Notes: generated from the letters alone by a model not told the origin. Numbered from the stretch's first letter, positions 43,740-61,153 are shown. The stretch is 64,000 nt of DNA from Oceanisphaera avium (GCF_002157875.1 NZ_CP021376.1:2243501-2307500), one strand, 5' to 3'. Numbers and translations: made by a program.

Positions 43740-44843
43740 ATGCAGTTTTCTATCAGCCGCGAAGCTTTATTGCGCCCCTTGCAACTGGTGTCCAGTGCGT
43801 TAGGCGGGCGCCCTAATCTGCCGATCTTAAATAATATCTTGCTAAGTGTGAGTGAGCATTCACTCTCGATGACCGGCACCGATACTGAAGTGGAAATGAT
43901 TGCTCGCGTTGATTTGCAAGGTGAGGTCACCGACGGACGTACCACGGTACCGGCACGCAAAATGTTAGACTTATGCCGCGGCCTGCCAGAGGGTGCCGAG
44001 TTAAAATTTACTCAAGAAGATGAGCGCCTTATTTTACGCTCGGGGCGCAGTCGCTTTAATTTGGCGACTCTAGCTGCGGAGGACTTTCCAAATATTGAAG
44101 AGTGGAGCTCTGAGCTGGAGTTTGATATTAACCAGCTGGCGCTAAAGAAGTTGATTGAGTCCACTCAGTTTTCCATGGCCGTGCAAGACGTACGCTATTA
44201 CTTAAACGGCATGTTATTTGAAACCGACGGCCAATTACTGCGCACTGTGGCTACTGACGGCCACCGCTTAGCTACCTGTCAGCGAGAGTTACTCACCGAA
44301 GCGTTACCGGCTCAGCAAGTAATAGTACCGCGCAAAGGCGTATTAGAGCTGGTGAAACTGCTCGAGCATGATGAGCAAGATGTGCGCTTACAAATTGGCA
44401 ATAATAATATTCGCGCCGTGACTCCGGGCTTTATTTTTACTTCTAAATTGGTGGACGGACGTTTTCCTGATTATCGACGTGTCTTGCCTAGAGAGTGTGA
44501 TAAAACCTTAATTTGTGGCCGTGAAGAATTGCGCCAAGCGTTTTCTCGCGCCGCGATTTTATCGAATGAGAAATTTCGTGGCGTGCGCTTAAATATGCAA
44601 AGCCAGTTATTGAAAATTACGGCTAATAACCCAGAGCAAGAAGAAGCTGAAGAAGTATTGGACGTAGATTATCAGGGTGAAGATTTAGAAATCGGCTTCA
44701 ACGTCTCTTATGTGTTAGATGTGCTGGGTACTTTGAAGTCTGATAAAGTAAAAGTCAGCTTAAAAGATGCCAGTAGCAGTGGGCTTATTGAGGCAGAAGA
44801 TAGCAATGATGCGCTGTATGTAGTGATGCCGATGCGACTCTAA
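43740..44843 (+). CDS. dnaN: DNA polymerase III beta subunit (sliding clamp)
   Basis: A 367-residue clamp protein made of three similar domains, starting MQFSISREALLRPLQLVSSALGGRPNLPILNN and ending VVMPMRL, as in gammaproteobacteria (366 in E. coli). It holds polymerase III and other enzymes on DNA. The gene begins 13 bases after dnaA and is almost contiguous with recF. Confidence 0.98.
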   Translation: MQFSISREALLRPLQLVSSALGGRPNLPILNNILLSVSEHSLSMTGTDTEVEMIARVDLQGEVTDGRTTVPARKMLDLCRGLPEGAELKFTQEDERLILRSGRSRFNLATLAAEDFPNIEEWSSELEFDINQLALKKLIESTQFSMAVQDVRYYLNGMLFETDGQLLRTVATDGHRLATCQRELLTEALPAQQVIVPRKGVLELVKLLEHDEQDVRLQIGNNNIRAVTPGFIFTSKLVDGRFPDYRRVLPRECDKTLICGREELRQAFSRAAILSNEKFRGVRLNMQSQLLKITANNPEQEEAEEVLDVDYQGEDLEIGFNVSYVLDVLGTLKSDKVKVSLKDASSSGLIEAEDSNDALYVVMPMRL

Positions 44844-44845
44844 GC

Positions 44846-48359
<3,514 letters not shown>

Positions 48360-48435
48360 AAGTTGGCAAATGTCATGATCAGTAATAAAGGTCTAATGGG
48401 ATGGCAGATAAGTCTTTCACCTAAATAGACTTAAG

Positions 48436-48459
48436 AGCAGCCTTTGGGCTGCTTTTTTT
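48436..48459 (+). terminator. Intrinsic terminator after gyrB
   Basis: AGCAGCC-TTTG-GGCTGCT stem followed by T6. It ends the dnaA-dnaN-recF-gyrB unit. Confidence 0.9.
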
Positions 48460-48535
48460 ATAATTACGCTATGCATTTTTGGTAGGCTGGTTACACTGGC
48501 TAAGAGTAATATTTAAGATCCATATTAAGGACAGT

Positions 48536-50215
48536 ATGATGAGCAATGATAAACGTCGCCAATATTCCAGTCAGGTAGTAGATGGCCCGACTAAAGCTCC
48601 CGCACGCGCCATGTTGCGTGCCGTTGGGTTTACCGATGAAGACTTTAAAAAGCCCCAAGTAGGCATTGCCTCTACCTGGAGTAACTTAACGCCGTGTAAT
48701 ATGCATATCGATAAACTGGCCGTAGAAGCCGGGGTCGGTGCAGATGAAGCAGGCGGCAAGAGCATTATTTTTAATACCATTACTATTTCTGACGGTATTG
48801 CTAACGGCACTATCGGCATGAAGTATTCGTTAGTGTCGCGGGAAGTGATCGCCGACTCTATTGAAACCGTAGCCGGCTGTGAAGGCTTTGATGGCATTGT
48901 GGCCATCGGTGGTTGTGATAAGAATATGCCCGGCTGTATTATTGGCATGGCGCGTCTTAATCGCCCCTCGGTATTTGTGTATGGCGGTACTATAGCGCCA
49001 GGCAAAAACCACACCGATATTATCTCGGTGTTTGAAGCTGTAGGTGCCCACGCTAAAGGCGATATGTCTTTAATTGATGTAAAGCAAATTGAAGACACCG
49101 CTATTCCAGGCCCAGGTGCTTGTGGCGGCATGTATACTGCTAACACCATGGCCTCGGCCATTGAAGCTATGGGCATGAGCTTGCCTAATAGCTCGGCACA
49201 AAATGCTACCTCAGATCACAAAATCCAAGACTGCCGCGATGCCGGTGCTGCGGTGCTTAACTTATTAGATCGTGATATTAAGCCTTCCGACATTATGACC
49301 CGCGAAGCGTTTGAGAACGCTATTACGGTAGTCATTGCACTGGGTGGCTCGACTAACGCAGTATTGCACTTATTAGCCATGGCTCATGCGGTGAATGTAG
49401 AGCTGAGCTTAGAAGATTTTGTGCGCATTGGTGAGCGAGTGCCGGTATTGGCAGATCTGCGCCCCAGCGGTCATTATATGATGTCTGAGTTGGTCGCCAT
49501 TGGTGGCATTCAGCCGCTAATGAAAATTTTGCTCGATGCAGGTCTTTTACATGGTGACTGCTTAACCGTAACCGGTAATACTCTAGCTGAAAACTTAAAA
49601 GATGTAGCCCCCTACCCAAGTGAACAAACTATTATTCGCCCCTTGGATAACCCCATCAAGAAAGACAGCCACTTGCGTATCTTACGCGGTAACTTAGCGC
49701 CTGAGGGCTCGGTTGCTAAGATCACCGGCAAAGAAGGTTTAGCCTTTACCGGACCGGCACGAGTGTTTGCTTCTGAAGAAGAAACTCTGGAGCGCATTTT
49801 AGATGGCACGGTTAAAGCCGGTGACGTATTAGTTATTCGCTACGAAGGTCCAAAAGGCGGTCCGGGTATGCGCGAAATGCTTAGCCCCACCTCTGCTATT
49901 ATGGGCAAAGGCTTAGGCCAAGATGTAGCGCTCATCACCGACGGTCGCTTCTCAGGTGGCAGTCATGGTTTTGTAGTGGGTCATATTTCACCCGAAGCAC
50001 AAAGCGGTGGTCCTTTGGCCATAGTAGAAGATGGCGACATTATCACTATTGATGCCGAGACCAATACCCTGGAAGTTAACCTATCAGATGCAGAGATTGC
50101 TGAGCGTTTAGCTAAGTGGCAGGCACCGGCGCCGCGCTATAACCGTGGCGTGCTGGCAAAATATGCCCACACCGTAAGCTCGGCATCATTGGGTGCTGTG
50201 ACTGACGATTTATAA
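48536..50215 (+). CDS. ilvD: Dihydroxy-acid dehydratase
   Basis: Iron-sulfur dehydratase of valine, leucine and isoleucine synthesis, 559 residues, the shorter IlvD form rather than the 616-residue enteric form. Cluster ligands are seen in [17 protein letters not shown] and [12 protein letters not shown]; the C-terminal [11 protein letters not shown] is diagnostic. Two adjacent ATGs (48536 and 48539) follow AAGGA. The frame is open upstream to 48479 but those residues are unlike the family. It stands alone, not in an ilv operon. Confidence 0.94.
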   Translation: MMSNDKRRQYSSQVVDGPTKAPARAMLRAVGFTDEDFKKPQVGIASTWSNLTPCNMHIDKLAVEAGVGADEAGGKSIIFNTITISDGIANGTIGMKYSLVSREVIADSIETVAGCEGFDGIVAIGGCDKNMPGCIIGMARLNRPSVFVYGGTIAPGKNHTDIISVFEAVGAHAKGDMSLIDVKQIEDTAIPGPGACGGMYTANTMASAIEAMGMSLPNSSAQNATSDHKIQDCRDAGAAVLNLLDRDIKPSDIMTREAFENAITVVIALGGSTNAVLHLLAMAHAVNVELSLEDFVRIGERVPVLADLRPSGHYMMSELVAIGGIQPLMKILLDAGLLHGDCLTVTGNTLAENLKDVAPYPSEQTIIRPLDNPIKKDSHLRILRGNLAPEGSVAKITGKEGLAFTGPARVFASEEETLERILDGTVKAGDVLVIRYEGPKGGPGMREMLSPTSAIMGKGLGQDVALITDGRFSGGSHGFVVGHISPEAQSGGPLAIVEDGDIITIDAETNTLEVNLSDAEIAERLAKWQAPAPRYNRGVLAKYAHTVSSASLGAVTDDL

Positions 50216-50356
50216 GCGAGTGTGAAGCGAGCACCACAGCGTGAGGTGAAAGTACTGGCACTTCACGCTATGTTCGCCATAGTGGCGAATATCAGCTCGC
50301 ACCGCTCAAAAACCGATAGCCAAGTCATACTAAAAAGTATGACAGTGCTCAATAAA

Positions 50357-50380
50357 AAAGATCCTGCGGGATCTTTTTTT
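50357..50380 (+). terminator. Intrinsic terminator downstream of ilvD
   Basis: AAGATCC-TGCG-GGATCTT stem flanked by A5 before and T7 after. The 140 bases between ilvD and this hairpin hold no gene I can support. Confidence 0.85.
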
Positions 50381-50400
50381 ATAAAAAATTTAAGCTTTTG

Positions 50401-50429
50401 CTTGAAAACTAAACTTGCTGACCTTATTT
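50401..50429 (+). promoter_or_regulatory. Sigma-32-like heat-shock promoter of hsp20
   Basis: CTTGAAA (perfect -35 for sigma 32) followed after 14 bases by CCTTATTT (6 of 8 to CCCCATNT). It lies 150 bases before the small heat-shock gene, leaving a long leader that could hold an RNA thermometer. Confidence 0.6.
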
Positions 50430-50580
50430 AATAGTTAAGGCAAGAGCGTCGCTCAACAGAGGACACTCAGCTTAATTAGTAAAAACTGCCCTAACTAAGC
50501 GTCTTAACTGCTCGTCCATTGTGGAGAGCATACTCGGGTTAACAACACCCAACACATCGCTCATTTGAGGATATTAAATT

Positions 50581-51006
50581 ATGTCACGTTTTGATCTTAC
50601 TCCTTTATACCGTACTGCCATTGGTTTTGACCGTTTAGCTTCCATGATGGAAAACGCTAACAACAGCAACAATAACGGTTACCCTCCTTATAATATCGAG
50701 CTATTAAGCGAAAACCATTATCGTATTTCGATGGCGGTGGCCGGTTTTGCTGAAAGTGATTTAGAAATCACCAGTCACGAAAATAGCCTGATTGTGAAAG
50801 GCACTAAAGAAGCGCCTGAAACGCCGAAAAATTACCTGTATCAAGGTATTGCCGAGCGTGGCTTCGAACGACGCTTCCAGCTGGCGGATCACGTGAAAGT
50901 GACCGGCGCCGATATGGAAAATGGCCTGCTGCATATCGACTTAGTGCGCGATGTGCCAGAAGCGGCTAAGCCTAAAAACATTGCGATTGGCCAAGCCAAC
51001 AGCTAA
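50581..51006 (+). CDS. Small heat-shock protein Hsp20 (IbpA-like)
   Basis: A 141-residue cytoplasmic holdase of the alpha-crystallin family that binds unfolding proteins and aggregates. The alpha-crystallin domain is at about 35-128 ([27 protein letters not shown]), with [17 protein letters not shown] and [15 protein letters not shown]. The N-terminus [19 protein letters not shown] is typical of IbpA/IbpB. TTTGAGGA precedes the ATG. A sigma-32-like promoter lies upstream. Only one such gene is present, so I do not choose between ibpA and ibpB. Confidence 0.93.
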   Translation: MSRFDLTPLYRTAIGFDRLASMMENANNSNNNGYPPYNIELLSENHYRISMAVAGFAESDLEITSHENSLIVKGTKEAPETPKNYLYQGIAERGFERRFQLADHVKVTGADMENGLLHIDLVRDVPEAAKPKNIAIGQANS

Positions 51007-51029
51007 CCATTAGCTAATTCGTGAAAATA

Positions 51030-51058
51030 AAACGCCGACCCTAGGGTCGGCGTTTTTA
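51030..51058. terminator. Bidirectional terminator between hsp20 and avtA
   Basis: AACGCCGACC-CT-AGGGTCGGCGTT-type stem flanked by an A-rich tract and T5, between convergent genes. Confidence 0.8.
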
Positions 51059-51077
51059 TTTGTTTTTAACTTACGGC

Positions 51078-52343
51078 TTACAGCTGTGTTTGAGGCGCTT
51101 GATAAATAGCGTAAATCTCTTCGGCTAAAATCTTAATACCTGCTTGTACATCTTCTTCGGGCTGGGCGTAGTTAAGGCGGATACATTGTTTACTGTGTGC
51201 CCAGTGCTCATCTTCAATACCAGGAAAGAAGTAGTGGCCAGGTACCACTAGTAAGCCTTTTTTCTTTAACCGCTCGTATAGCTCTTGGCAATGAATGGGT
51301 AAGTCTTCAAACCACAGCCATAAGAAGAGCGCGCCTTCGGGTTTATGAATATGAAACTGAGGCAAGGTAATGGCTTTTTGTAACCAAGCTACGGCCTGTT
51401 GTGCTTTTTGTTGATAAAAAGGTTTGATCACGTCATTACTTAGTTTTAAAACGTCGCCATTTTCCATCATCGGCAACGTCATGGCCGGGCCCACGCTACC
51501 CGGTGCTAGATTAATAATGCCACTGATATTGGTCATGGCTTTAATTAGCTCGGGCTTTGCTACCACAATGCCGCAGCGCACGCCCGGCAAGCCAAGCTTA
51601 GATAAGCTCATGCATAAAATGGTGTTGTCGTTCCAAAAGGGGTTAACATCGGAGAAAATAATATTAGGAAAAGGCATGCCATAGGCATTATCAATTAATA
51701 GCGGTATGCCTTTCTCTCGTGCCAAGATATCGAGGCGCATCACTTCTTCGTCGGTCAGCACGTTGCCGGTAGGGTTAGTAGGGCGTGACACACAAATTAA
51801 GCCAATATCGTCGCCTACTTCTAAACTGTCAAAGTCCACGTGATACTTAAATAGCCCCTCATCTAACAAGCTGATGGTTGGCTTATAGGCCTTAAAATGA
51901 TCTTCGCTTAAGGCGCCATCCCCGTAGCCGATATATTCCGGCGCTAGCGGAAATAAGACTTTTTTCTTGCGCCCGTCACTAAATTCACCGGCCAGTAAAT
52001 TAAACAGATAAAAAAAGGCGGTTTGGCTGCCATTGGTCAGCGCAATATGCTCGGGCCCAATGGCCCAGCCGAGCTCGTCAGACAATAACTTAGCTAGCGC
52101 ATTAATATAGGTGTTTTTACCTTGAGGGCCATCGTAATTAGCCATGGCCTTAATTAAATCGCCGTTTTTTATCAGTGCTTGGGCTTGCTGCTCAAGGTAG
52201 GCCAATACCTTTGGAATTGCCGCTGGATTACCGCCACCTAACATAATGGTATCGGGTGTGGTTAACCCCTGATTAAGATCGTCCATCAATTGGGTGATGC
52301 CCGCATGGCGGGTAAACTTTTGGCCAAACGTTGAAAATTCCAT
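51078..52343 (-). CDS. avtA: Valine--pyruvate aminotransferase
   Basis: PLP-dependent aminotransferase of fold type I, 421 residues (E. coli 417), exchanging valine and pyruvate for alanine and 2-oxoisovalerate. N-terminal MEFSTFGQKFTRHAGITQLMDDL and the GGGNPAAIP loop are characteristic of AvtA. The PLP lysine is in SLSKLGLPGVRCG, and the aspartate and tyrosine of the cofactor site are in LIDNAYGMPFP. It is monocistronic with a terminator just downstream at 51030-51058. Confidence 0.95.
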   Translation of the reverse strand: MEFSTFGQKFTRHAGITQLMDDLNQGLTTPDTIMLGGGNPAAIPKVLAYLEQQAQALIKNGDLIKAMANYDGPQGKNTYINALAKLLSDELGWAIGPEHIALTNGSQTAFFYLFNLLAGEFSDGRKKKVLFPLAPEYIGYGDGALSEDHFKAYKPTISLLDEGLFKYHVDFDSLEVGDDIGLICVSRPTNPTGNVLTDEEVMRLDILAREKGIPLLIDNAYGMPFPNIIFSDVNPFWNDNTILCMSLSKLGLPGVRCGIVVAKPELIKAMTNISGIINLAPGSVGPAMTLPMMENGDVLKLSNDVIKPFYQQKAQQAVAWLQKAITLPQFHIHKPEGALFLWLWFEDLPIHCQELYERLKKKGLLVVPGHYFFPGIEDEHWAHSKQCIRLNYAQPEEDVQAGIKILAEEIYAIYQAPQTQL

Positions 52344-52416
52344 GAGCTACTTACCCAGTAATAAAATTGAAGTTAGAGTTTACGTTATCTCAGTACGCTT
52401 TGTCTGTGATCCCTAA

Positions 52417-52442
52417 ACAAAAGCCCCGCACAAGGCGGGGCT
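52417..52442 (-). terminator. Intrinsic terminator of glyQS
   Basis: AGCCCCGC-CTTGT-GCGGGGCT stem followed by TTTTG on the minus strand. It lies 224 bases past the glyS stop, with the repeat at 52471-52627 in between. Confidence 0.7.
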
Positions 52443-52470
52443 TAAAACATACTTATAAGCGGGATATATT

Positions 52471-52627
52471 TACCACGAAAAAATAGTGAACAGACTTGAA
52501 AATGACTATTAATGGTAAGAGCTAACTAGCCACTCTTTAGGAGCTAGCGCTTAGCCATTTAAATATCTTAATCACTTGTGACTCTATCTCGTCTCTATTT
52601 TCCGTGTTCTTCCGGGTATTCCGTGGC
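52471..52627. repeat. MITE-like element related to 14454-14729
   Basis: The right end read on the minus strand is GCCACGGAATACCCGGAAG followed by AACACGGAAAATAGAGA, close to the arms at 14.4 kb. The left end TACCACGAAAAAATAG is a poorer match. No coding content. It lies in the 3' region of glyS, in the gap 52344-52665. Confidence 0.4.
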
Positions 52628-52665
52628 AAAAAACCATTAGTCTTTAAAAGACTACAGGCTGCTCT

Positions 52666-54735
52666 TTACTGCAGCAGCGAGATATCGGCGACTTGTAAGA
52701 ATAAGTTGCGCAGCTGATTGAGCAAGCTTAAGCGGTTTAAGCGCAGCGCTTCATCGTCTGCCATTACCATCACCTGATCGAAGAAGTTATCGACACTTTC
52801 ACGCAAGGTCGCCAACTCATTCAAGGCGTTATTGTAATCGGCATTAGCAAACAAGGGCGCTAAGCGCGCACTTAATTCGCTCAGTTGGCTGGCCAAGGCT
52901 TTTTCGGCATCATCTTGCAGCAAAGCAGAGTTTACTTGCTTAGGAATAGTGCCTTCGAACTTAGTAATAATATTACCCACGCGCTTATTCGCAGCAGCTA
53001 AGGCAGAAGACGCTTCGAGCTTTCGAAACTCGCTGACGGCTTTCATACGAGCATTAAAGTCAGCAGGTCGGGTGGGACGACGGGCCAATACCGCTTGGAT
53101 CACATCTACGTCGTAGCCCAAGTCTTGGTACCAAGCGCGAAAGCGCGCCAGCATAAAGTCTAAAATTTCTTCACTGGCATTAGCATTGCTTAGCTTATCG
53201 CCATACAGCGTTCGTGCCTGCTCGATTAACACCGGCAAGTCTAAGTCGTACCCTTTTTCCACGATAATGCGCAGCGCACCTAAAGCGGCGCGACGCAGCG
53301 CAAAGGGGTCTTTATCGCCTTTTGGCGTTTGACCGATGCCAAAAATACCCACTAGCGTATCTAGCTTATCAGCTAAGGCGACCGCGGCCGAGATATCTTG
53401 GCTGGGCAGCGCATCACCAGAGAAGCGGGGCTGATACTGCTCTTTTAAGGCCAGCGCGACCGCTTCATCTTCGCCGTCGTGGCGAGCATAGTGCATACCC
53501 ATGACGCCTTGGGTGTCGGTAAATTCAAACACCATGTCGGTCACTAGGTCGCACTTAGAAAGTAAACCGGCACGCTCGGCTTTTGCTTGATCGGCACCAA
53601 TAGCCGCGGCAATAAAGCCCGACAGTGCACTAATGCGTTCAGATTTTTCCCGCACCGAACCCAATTGCTGTTGGAATAAAACGCTATCGAGTTGCTCAAG
53701 GCGAGATGCCAAGGTGGCTTTGCGGTCGTTATCGAAGAAAAACTGTGCATCGGCTAAGCGTGGGCGCACCACTTTTTCATTACCGGAGATAATTTGGCTG
53801 GCGTCTTTCGACTCTATATTAGTGACAAAGATAAAGGTCGACATTAACTTGCCCGCGCCATCATAAACTGGGAAGTATTTTTGGTCGCCTTTCATGGTAT
53901 GCACTAAGGCTTCGGCAGGCACTTCAAGAAAGTTATTTTCAAAGTGCGCGGTCAGTACCACCGGCCATTCTACCAGTGAGGTCACTTCTTCTAGTAAGTC
54001 GGCATCTAAGTCGGCCACGCCGCCTACCGCAGCAGCAGCGTGGGCGACGCCGTCTTTAATGATGGCTTTACGCCGCTCAAAGTCGGCCAGTACCTTGCCG
54101 GTAGTTTCCAACTTCTGCAGATAGTTATCCGCATGATCCAGTTCAAACTCAGCTTCACCCATAAAACGGTGGCCGCGTACGGTGCGCGTTGAGCTTAAGC
54201 CTAAAATATTGGCGGCCAGCAATTGCTCACCCAGCAAGAGGGTTAGCGTATGCACCGGGCGAATAAACTGAATGCTCTTATCACCCCAGCGCATGGCTTT
54301 AGGAATGGGCAAGTGGCTCAGTGCTTTTTCTACCATGGCGGGCAGCAACTCGGCGGCGGCTTTACCTTTAATTTCGGCGGTGTGCACCAGCCATTCGCCT
54401 TTATCGGTTTTTAAACGACCAGCTTGGGCAACGTCTATGCCATTGCCTCGGGCCCAGCCTTGAGCGGCTTTAGTCGGATTGCCATCGGCATCAAAGGCGG
54501 CTTGCACCGCAGGGCCACGCTTTTCAACTTGCTTATCGGCTTGAGCCAAGCTTAAACCGGTGACATACACCGCTAAGCGACGTGGCGCGGCAAACCAGCG
54601 TACTTCATCGAAAGACAGATCCGCTTGGCTTAATTCTTGAGTTAGGTTGTTGGCAAAGGCGGTGGCTAAGCTGCGTAGCGCCTTAGGGGGCAGCTCTTCG
54701 GTACCCAATTCAACCAAAAAATTCTGTTCAGACAT
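52666..54735 (-). CDS. glyS: Glycyl-tRNA synthetase beta subunit
   Basis: The 689-residue tRNA-binding beta subunit of the alpha2-beta2 glycyl-tRNA synthetase, same size as in E. coli. It begins [24 protein letters not shown] and contains [29 protein letters not shown] and a C-terminal DALR-like anticodon-binding part. It begins 9 bases after the glyQ stop on the same strand. Confidence 0.97.
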   Translation of the reverse strand: MSEQNFLVELGTEELPPKALRSLATAFANNLTQELSQADLSFDEVRWFAAPRRLAVYVTGLSLAQADKQVEKRGPAVQAAFDADGNPTKAAQGWARGNGIDVAQAGRLKTDKGEWLVHTAEIKGKAAAELLPAMVEKALSHLPIPKAMRWGDKSIQFIRPVHTLTLLLGEQLLAANILGLSSTRTVRGHRFMGEAEFELDHADNYLQKLETTGKVLADFERRKAIIKDGVAHAAAAVGGVADLDADLLEEVTSLVEWPVVLTAHFENNFLEVPAEALVHTMKGDQKYFPVYDGAGKLMSTFIFVTNIESKDASQIISGNEKVVRPRLADAQFFFDNDRKATLASRLEQLDSVLFQQQLGSVREKSERISALSGFIAAAIGADQAKAERAGLLSKCDLVTDMVFEFTDTQGVMGMHYARHDGEDEAVALALKEQYQPRFSGDALPSQDISAAVALADKLDTLVGIFGIGQTPKGDKDPFALRRAALGALRIIVEKGYDLDLPVLIEQARTLYGDKLSNANASEEILDFMLARFRAWYQDLGYDVDVIQAVLARRPTRPADFNARMKAVSEFRKLEASSALAAANKRVGNIITKFEGTIPKQVNSALLQDDAEKALASQLSELSARLAPLFANADYNNALNELATLRESVDNFFDQVMVMADDEALRLNRLSLLNQLRNLFLQVADISLLQ

Positions 54736-54744
54736 GCGGATCCC

Positions 54745-55656
54745 TTATCCTTCTTTGTTACACATGGGAAAACCAAGGGCTTCGCGAGAAGCGTAATAGG
54801 CTTCGGCTACGGCTTTGGTTAGGGTGCGAATACGCAAAATATAGCGCTGGCGCTCGGTGACCGAAATGGCCTTGCGGGCATCAAGCAAGTTAAAGGCATG
54901 GCCGGCTTTTAAAATTCGCTCATAGGCAGGTAAGGGCAGCGGCGTTTCTAAGCTTAATAGGTATTCGCACTCTTGTTCGCACTGTTCGAAATAGCCAAAT
55001 AGGTTTTCGACGTTGGCATGCTCAAAGTTATAGGTAGATTGCTCAACTTCATTCTGATGAAAGATATCGCCATAGGTCGTTTTACCTAAAGGACCGTCGC
55101 ACCAAACTAAGTCGTAAACTGAGTCTACGCCCTGAATATACATGGCCAACCGCTCAAGGCCGTAAGTGATTTCACCGGTGACGGGTTTGCACTCTAAGCC
55201 ACCCACTTGCTGGAAATAGGTAAACTGTGTGACTTCCATGCCGTTAAGCCAAACTTCCCAGCCTAAGCCCCAAGCACCTAAGGTCGGGTTTTCCCAGTTA
55301 TCTTCCACAAAGCGAATGTCGTGAATTAAGGGATCTAACCCCAGTGCTTTTAATGAGCCCAGATAGAGCTCTTGCAGATTATCGGGGGAGGGCTTGATGA
55401 TGACCTGAAACTGGTAGTAATGTTGCAAGCGGTTAGGATTTTCACCATAGCGTCCATCGGTTGGGCGGCGCGAGGGCTGCACATAAGCGGTGGCAATGGG
55501 CTCTGGGCCTATGGCACGTAAGCAGGTCATGGGATGAGAAGTGCCGGCTCCCACTTCCATATCTAACGGCTGAACTATGGCACAGCCTTGCTGAGCCCAA
55601 TAATCCTGCAAGGTCAGGATCAGGCCCTGAAAGGTATTGATATCGAATTTTTGCAT
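54745..55656 (-). CDS. glyQ: Glycyl-tRNA synthetase alpha subunit
   Basis: The 303-residue catalytic alpha subunit (class II fold). Starts [42 protein letters not shown]. Motif 2 and motif 3 regions are present ([35 protein letters not shown] and [15 protein letters not shown]). It is first in the glyQS operon. Confidence 0.97.
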   Translation of the reverse strand: MQKFDINTFQGLILTLQDYWAQQGCAIVQPLDMEVGAGTSHPMTCLRAIGPEPIATAYVQPSRRPTDGRYGENPNRLQHYYQFQVIIKPSPDNLQELYLGSLKALGLDPLIHDIRFVEDNWENPTLGAWGLGWEVWLNGMEVTQFTYFQQVGGLECKPVTGEITYGLERLAMYIQGVDSVYDLVWCDGPLGKTTYGDIFHQNEVEQSTYNFEHANVENLFGYFEQCEQECEYLLSLETPLPLPAYERILKAGHAFNLLDARKAISVTERQRYILRIRTLTKAVAEAYYASREALGFPMCNKEG

Positions 55657-55805
55657 GATGTAAGCGCCTTGCTATAGGTGCGTTCGCAGAGTGAAACTAA
55701 GGGCTAGAGTATACCTCTTGACCCGAAGCGAATATAGGTTGAATTGTTGGGGCAGCGCCGAGCACCAAGCGCCCGGCACCAAGCTAAATAAAGGGCGGTG
55801 TTTAT

Positions 55806-55838
55806 GCCGTCATCCTGACGAAAGTCAGGATCTCGTTT
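55806..55838 (+). repeat. Single hairpin repeat unit
   Basis: GCCGTCAT, stem CCTGAC-GAAA-GTCAGG, ATCTCGTTT. Same as the minus-strand unit at 1068-1102 and the left unit at 30608. Just upstream, CAGCGCCGAGCACCAAGC is shared with the 1.1-kb cluster. The 55657-55927 gap holds no gene apart from this. Confidence 0.75.
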
Positions 55839-55927
55839 TAGTCTTTAATCTTTATGCTTTTTAGCTTGGCACATAGCGCTTAGTGCTGCTCCTCGCCTCA
55901 CCCCACACATACAAAAAAGGAAGTCCT

Positions 55928-56497
55928 ATGTTAGTACGCTGTGCTTGGGTTAATGATGACCCTAGATATCAGGCTTATCACGATTTTGAGTGGGGCGTGC
56001 CGGAGTATGATAGTCGCGCCTTATTTGAAAAGCTGTGCTTAGACGGCCAGCAAGCGGGCTTAAGCTGGTTTACTATTTTGTGCAAAATACCTCACTATCG
56101 CGCTGCCTTTGCCAATTTTGATCCATGCTTAATCGCCGAATTCGACGAGCAAGATGTAGCGCGTTTAATGAACGACTCAGGCATAGTGCGCAACCGACTA
56201 AAAATCCGCTCTGTTATTACCAATGCCCGAGCTTACCGCTTGATGCAGCAACAAGGGATAAATTTCAGCGGTTGGTTATGGCAGTTTGTGAACGGGAGTC
56301 CCATTGTTAACCACTGGGCTAGCCCTGAACAGGTACCTACTTCCACGCCTGAGTCACAAGCAATGGCGAAAGCCTTAAAAAAGCAGGGTTTTTCTTTTGT
56401 GGGCGAGACAATATGTTATGCCTTTATGCAGGCCACCGGTATGGTTAACGACCACTTACTAAGGTGCCACTGTCACCCGAACAACGACAATCTCTGA
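55928..56497 (+). CDS. tag: DNA-3-methyladenine glycosylase I
   Basis: Removes 3-methyladenine from alkylated DNA. A 189-residue helix-hairpin-helix protein with the Tag signatures: RCAWVNDDPRYQAYHDFEWGVP (zinc ligands Cys5 and His18), DGQQAGLSWFTIL with the adenine-binding glutamine region, and NDHLLRCHCHP carrying the remaining zinc ligands. The start at 55928 follows AAAGGAAG; an upstream ATG at 55883 would add 15 residues not seen in homologues. Confidence 0.94.
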   Translation: MLVRCAWVNDDPRYQAYHDFEWGVPEYDSRALFEKLCLDGQQAGLSWFTILCKIPHYRAAFANFDPCLIAEFDEQDVARLMNDSGIVRNRLKIRSVITNARAYRLMQQQGINFSGWLWQFVNGSPIVNHWASPEQVPTSTPESQAMAKALKKQGFSFVGETICYAFMQATGMVNDHLLRCHCHPNNDNL

Positions 56498-56583
56498 CCC
56501 AAAATCTCTAAGCAGACTTTGTAGATCACAGCCAGCAAGGCTATATTGGTTTACATTGCGCTTGTTACATATGGAACCTTACT

Positions 56584-57234
56584 ATGAAAAAAATCTGTCT
56601 GGCTATTGCCACTACTATCGCTCTTTCTGCTTGTACGACTAACCCGTACACTGGAGAGTCTCAAGCATCTAACGCAGCCAAGGGCGGCGGTTTAGGTGCG
56701 CTGGCCGGTGCTGTTATTGGTGGCGTTTCTGCAAGCTCCAGTGACCGCAAAAAAGGCATCTTGATTGGTGCGGCCAGTGGTGCAGCCTTAGGCGGCGGTG
56801 TGGGTTACTACATGGACGTGCAAGAAGCGAAACTGCGTGACCAAATGCGTGGTACCGGCGTAAGCGTGACCCGTAATGGTGATAACATCATCTTAAATAT
56901 GCCAAGCTCTATAACCTTTGCCGTAGATAGCGCTGACTTATCTCCTAGCTTCTATAACACGTTAAGTGGTGTGGCTTTAGTACTGAAAGAGTATGACAAG
57001 ACTTACGTAAACGTAGTGGGTCATACCGACAACACTGGTTCTGCTAGCCATAACCAAGCTTTGTCTGAGCGCCGTGCCGCTGCTGTGGGCCAATACTTAA
57101 TTGGTCAAGGTGCTGCTGCTAATCGCTTTAATATTCGTGGCGTTGGCTTTAACCAGCCTGTAGCTAGCAATAACTCTGAAAGCGGCCGTGCACAAAACCG
57201 CCGTGTAGAGATTACGCTGAGCCCAATGCAGTAA
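56584..57234 (+). CDS. yiaD: OmpA-family lipoprotein, YiaD-like
   Basis: Outer-membrane lipoprotein of 216 residues. The lipobox is LSAC (Cys17). A glycine-rich double-helix glycine-zipper region follows at about 33-82 (GGGLGALAGAVIGG, IGAASGAALGGGVG), then an OmpA C-terminal peptidoglycan-binding domain (about 100-214: VVGHTDNTGS, NQALSERRAAAVGQYL, NRRVEI). Length and layout match E. coli YiaD (219). It probably anchors the outer membrane to peptidoglycan. Monocistronic with a terminator. Confidence 0.9.
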   Translation: MKKICLAIATTIALSACTTNPYTGESQASNAAKGGGLGALAGAVIGGVSASSSDRKKGILIGAASGAALGGGVGYYMDVQEAKLRDQMRGTGVSVTRNGDNIILNMPSSITFAVDSADLSPSFYNTLSGVALVLKEYDKTYVNVVGHTDNTGSASHNQALSERRAAAVGQYLIGQGAAANRFNIRGVGFNQPVASNNSESGRAQNRRVEITLSPMQ

Positions 57235-57260
57235 ACTGTTAGTGGATTAGTTTAATAAAA

Positions 57261-57285
57261 ATGCCCGCAGTTGCGGGCATTTTTT
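57261..57285. terminator. Intrinsic terminator after the YiaD-like gene
   Basis: ATGCCCGCA-GT-TGCGGGCAT stem, A4 before and T6 after; can serve both strands. Confidence 0.85.
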
Positions 57286-57380
57286 GCTTAAAAAACAGCT
57301 GTACGCTTTACGCGATCCGTAAAAACAAAGAGTGTTTATCTTTTAACGTCAGGCGTATAGCGTTCGGCTTCCAGCTGTGT

Positions 57381-57626
57381 TTAAGCCCCTTTTTGGATCA
57401 AAAAGCGATAAGGCAATTGAGTAATTTGGCTAGACAGTAAACTGTGATCCATAAACTGACAAAAACTTGGAATATCACGTGCCGTAGAAGGATCGTCAGC
57501 GATAATTAGTAAGGTTTCCCCCATTTTCATGGTGCGCACTTGTTTGCGTACCATCATCACCGGCTCGGGGCAACGCAGACCGATGGCATCGAGATGATGG
57601 TGAGCTTCAAGAACAGAAAGGGGCAT
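57381..57626 (-). CDS. tusA: Sulfur carrier protein TusA
   Basis: An 81-residue sulfur-relay protein that takes persulfide sulfur from IscS and passes it on for 2-thiouridine of tRNA wobble bases. The active cysteine is Cys19 in [12 protein letters not shown]. The length equals E. coli TusA. The start at 57626 ([16 protein letters not shown]) is preceded by GAGGT; a TTG 6 bases upstream is an unlikely alternative. Confidence 0.94.
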   Translation of the reverse strand: MPLSVLEAHHHLDAIGLRCPEPVMMVRKQVRTMKMGETLLIIADDPSTARDIPSFCQFMDHSLLSSQITQLPYRFLIQKGA

Positions 57627-57748
57627 GAGCAAAGTACCTCTGGTATCGTCTTCAGATTAAGCTAAAAGTAAGCACACTATTTTAAAGCTGTTGAAATATT
57701 GGTCAACAAAAAAGTCCGTGAAGGGTAAAGCACAAAGGATGAGCAATA

Positions 57749-57784
57749 AAAAAGACACCCAGCTATCTGGCTGACTGTCTTTTC
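57749..57784 (-). terminator. Terminator after fadA
   Basis: AGACAGTCAGCCAG/CTGGGTGTCT imperfect stem followed by TTTTTTA on the minus strand, about 30 bases past the fadA stop. Confidence 0.65.
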
Positions 57785-57812
57785 ACGCTTTACCCTTCAC
57801 TCCTCACACAAA

Positions 57813-61153
<3,341 letters not shown>

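Noticed and set aside
48571..49176. 201-codon minus-strand frame opposite ilvD
   Set aside because: Antisense shadow of a well-conserved gene; composition unlike a real protein and no ribosome site.
50222..50431. 69-codon frame after ilvD
   Set aside because: It runs across a strong terminator and the sigma-32-like promoter and has no recognisable protein features.
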